From positions 1 through 33,359 of the forward strand of contig CASGCC010000004.1 of NCBI GenBank assembly GCA_949299585.1: a DNA stretch of 33,359 bases, written 5' to 3'. Origin of the DNA: an uncultured Bacillota bacterium (GTDB lineage: Bacteria > Bacillota_I > Bacilli_A > Erysipelotrichales > Erysipelotrichaceae). A program made the position numbers and the translations under genes. Positions 33,351 through 33,359 of this stretch are shown one piece after another. Below the pieces are notes generated by a model. It did not search any database. It saw nothing but the letters and a program-made list of their open reading frames with translations, and was not told where the DNA came from. How positions within the stretch are numbered: the stretch's first letter is position 1; every line of letters starts with the position of its first letter.

Positions 33351-33359
33351 ATGAATAAT
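33351..33359 (+). CDS. Start of an unidentified gene, cut by the window edge
   Basis: Only the codons for Met-Asn-Asn are present, seven bases after AGGAGGA. Nothing about its function can be read. Confidence 0.6.

Overview
This window is a chromosomal segment of a low-to-moderate G+C Gram-positive bacterium, most likely a member of the Erysipelotrichia or a close relative. That placement is an inference from four things: the S10-spc-alpha order is of Firmicutes type; S14 is the short zinc form; TGA is used as a stop; and the ribosomal cluster lacks both rpmD (L30) between rpsE and rplO and map between adk and infA. Strong Shine-Dalgarno sites and clear -35/-10 promoters support the same view.

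Layout. (1) 1-1439: the end of an upstream unit with its terminator, a HAD phosphatase, and a convergent alpha/beta hydrolase whose promoter abuts its start codon. (2) 1541-15272: one long ribosomal super-operon with its own promoter and leader: rpsJ, rplC, rplD, rplW, rplB, rpsS, rplV, rpsC, rplP, rpmC, rpsQ, rplN, rplX, rplE, rpsZ, rpsH, rplF, rplR, rpsE, rplO, secY, adk, infA, rpmJ, rpsM, rpsK, rpoA and rplQ. It ends in a strong terminator. (3) 15285-19753: two overlapping lipoprotein genes (the first resembling a GH43 propeller hydrolase), an ACT/UPF0237 plus UPF0210 pair, and a TrmR-like tRNA methyltransferase. (4) 19708-25937: the aspartate/threonine pathway. thrC-thrB-ACT regulator on the minus strand is divergent from hom-lysC-asd on the plus strand, with overlapping divergent promoters and a candidate operator between them. 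lysC is split by a perfect 11-bp tandem duplication. (5) 25970-30914: a small anchored acidic protein, ecfA1-ecfA2-ecfT-truA, and rplM-rpsI with an L13-type leader. In Bacillus this cluster directly follows rplQ, so about 11 kb lies between the two blocks here. (6) 30898-32637: an AT-rich, GATC-poor two-gene accessory module next to the 3' end of rpsI. It encodes an HTH-DUF3990 protein (ADP-ribosyltransferase-like) and an unrecognised partner. Degenerate copies of the rpsI tail and of its terminator hairpin flank it. (7) 32727-33359: an HTH protein with two membrane segments, then a structured leader that pairs with the ribosome binding site of a gene starting at the last nine bases.

The most interesting signals are the module at rpsI (a candidate toxin-antitoxin or defence islet with duplicated palindromic operators and attachment-site-like flanks), the 11-bp duplication that interrupts lysC, the compact threonine control region, and the RBS-sequestering leader at the right edge. 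All functional calls are by reading of motifs; no database search was run.
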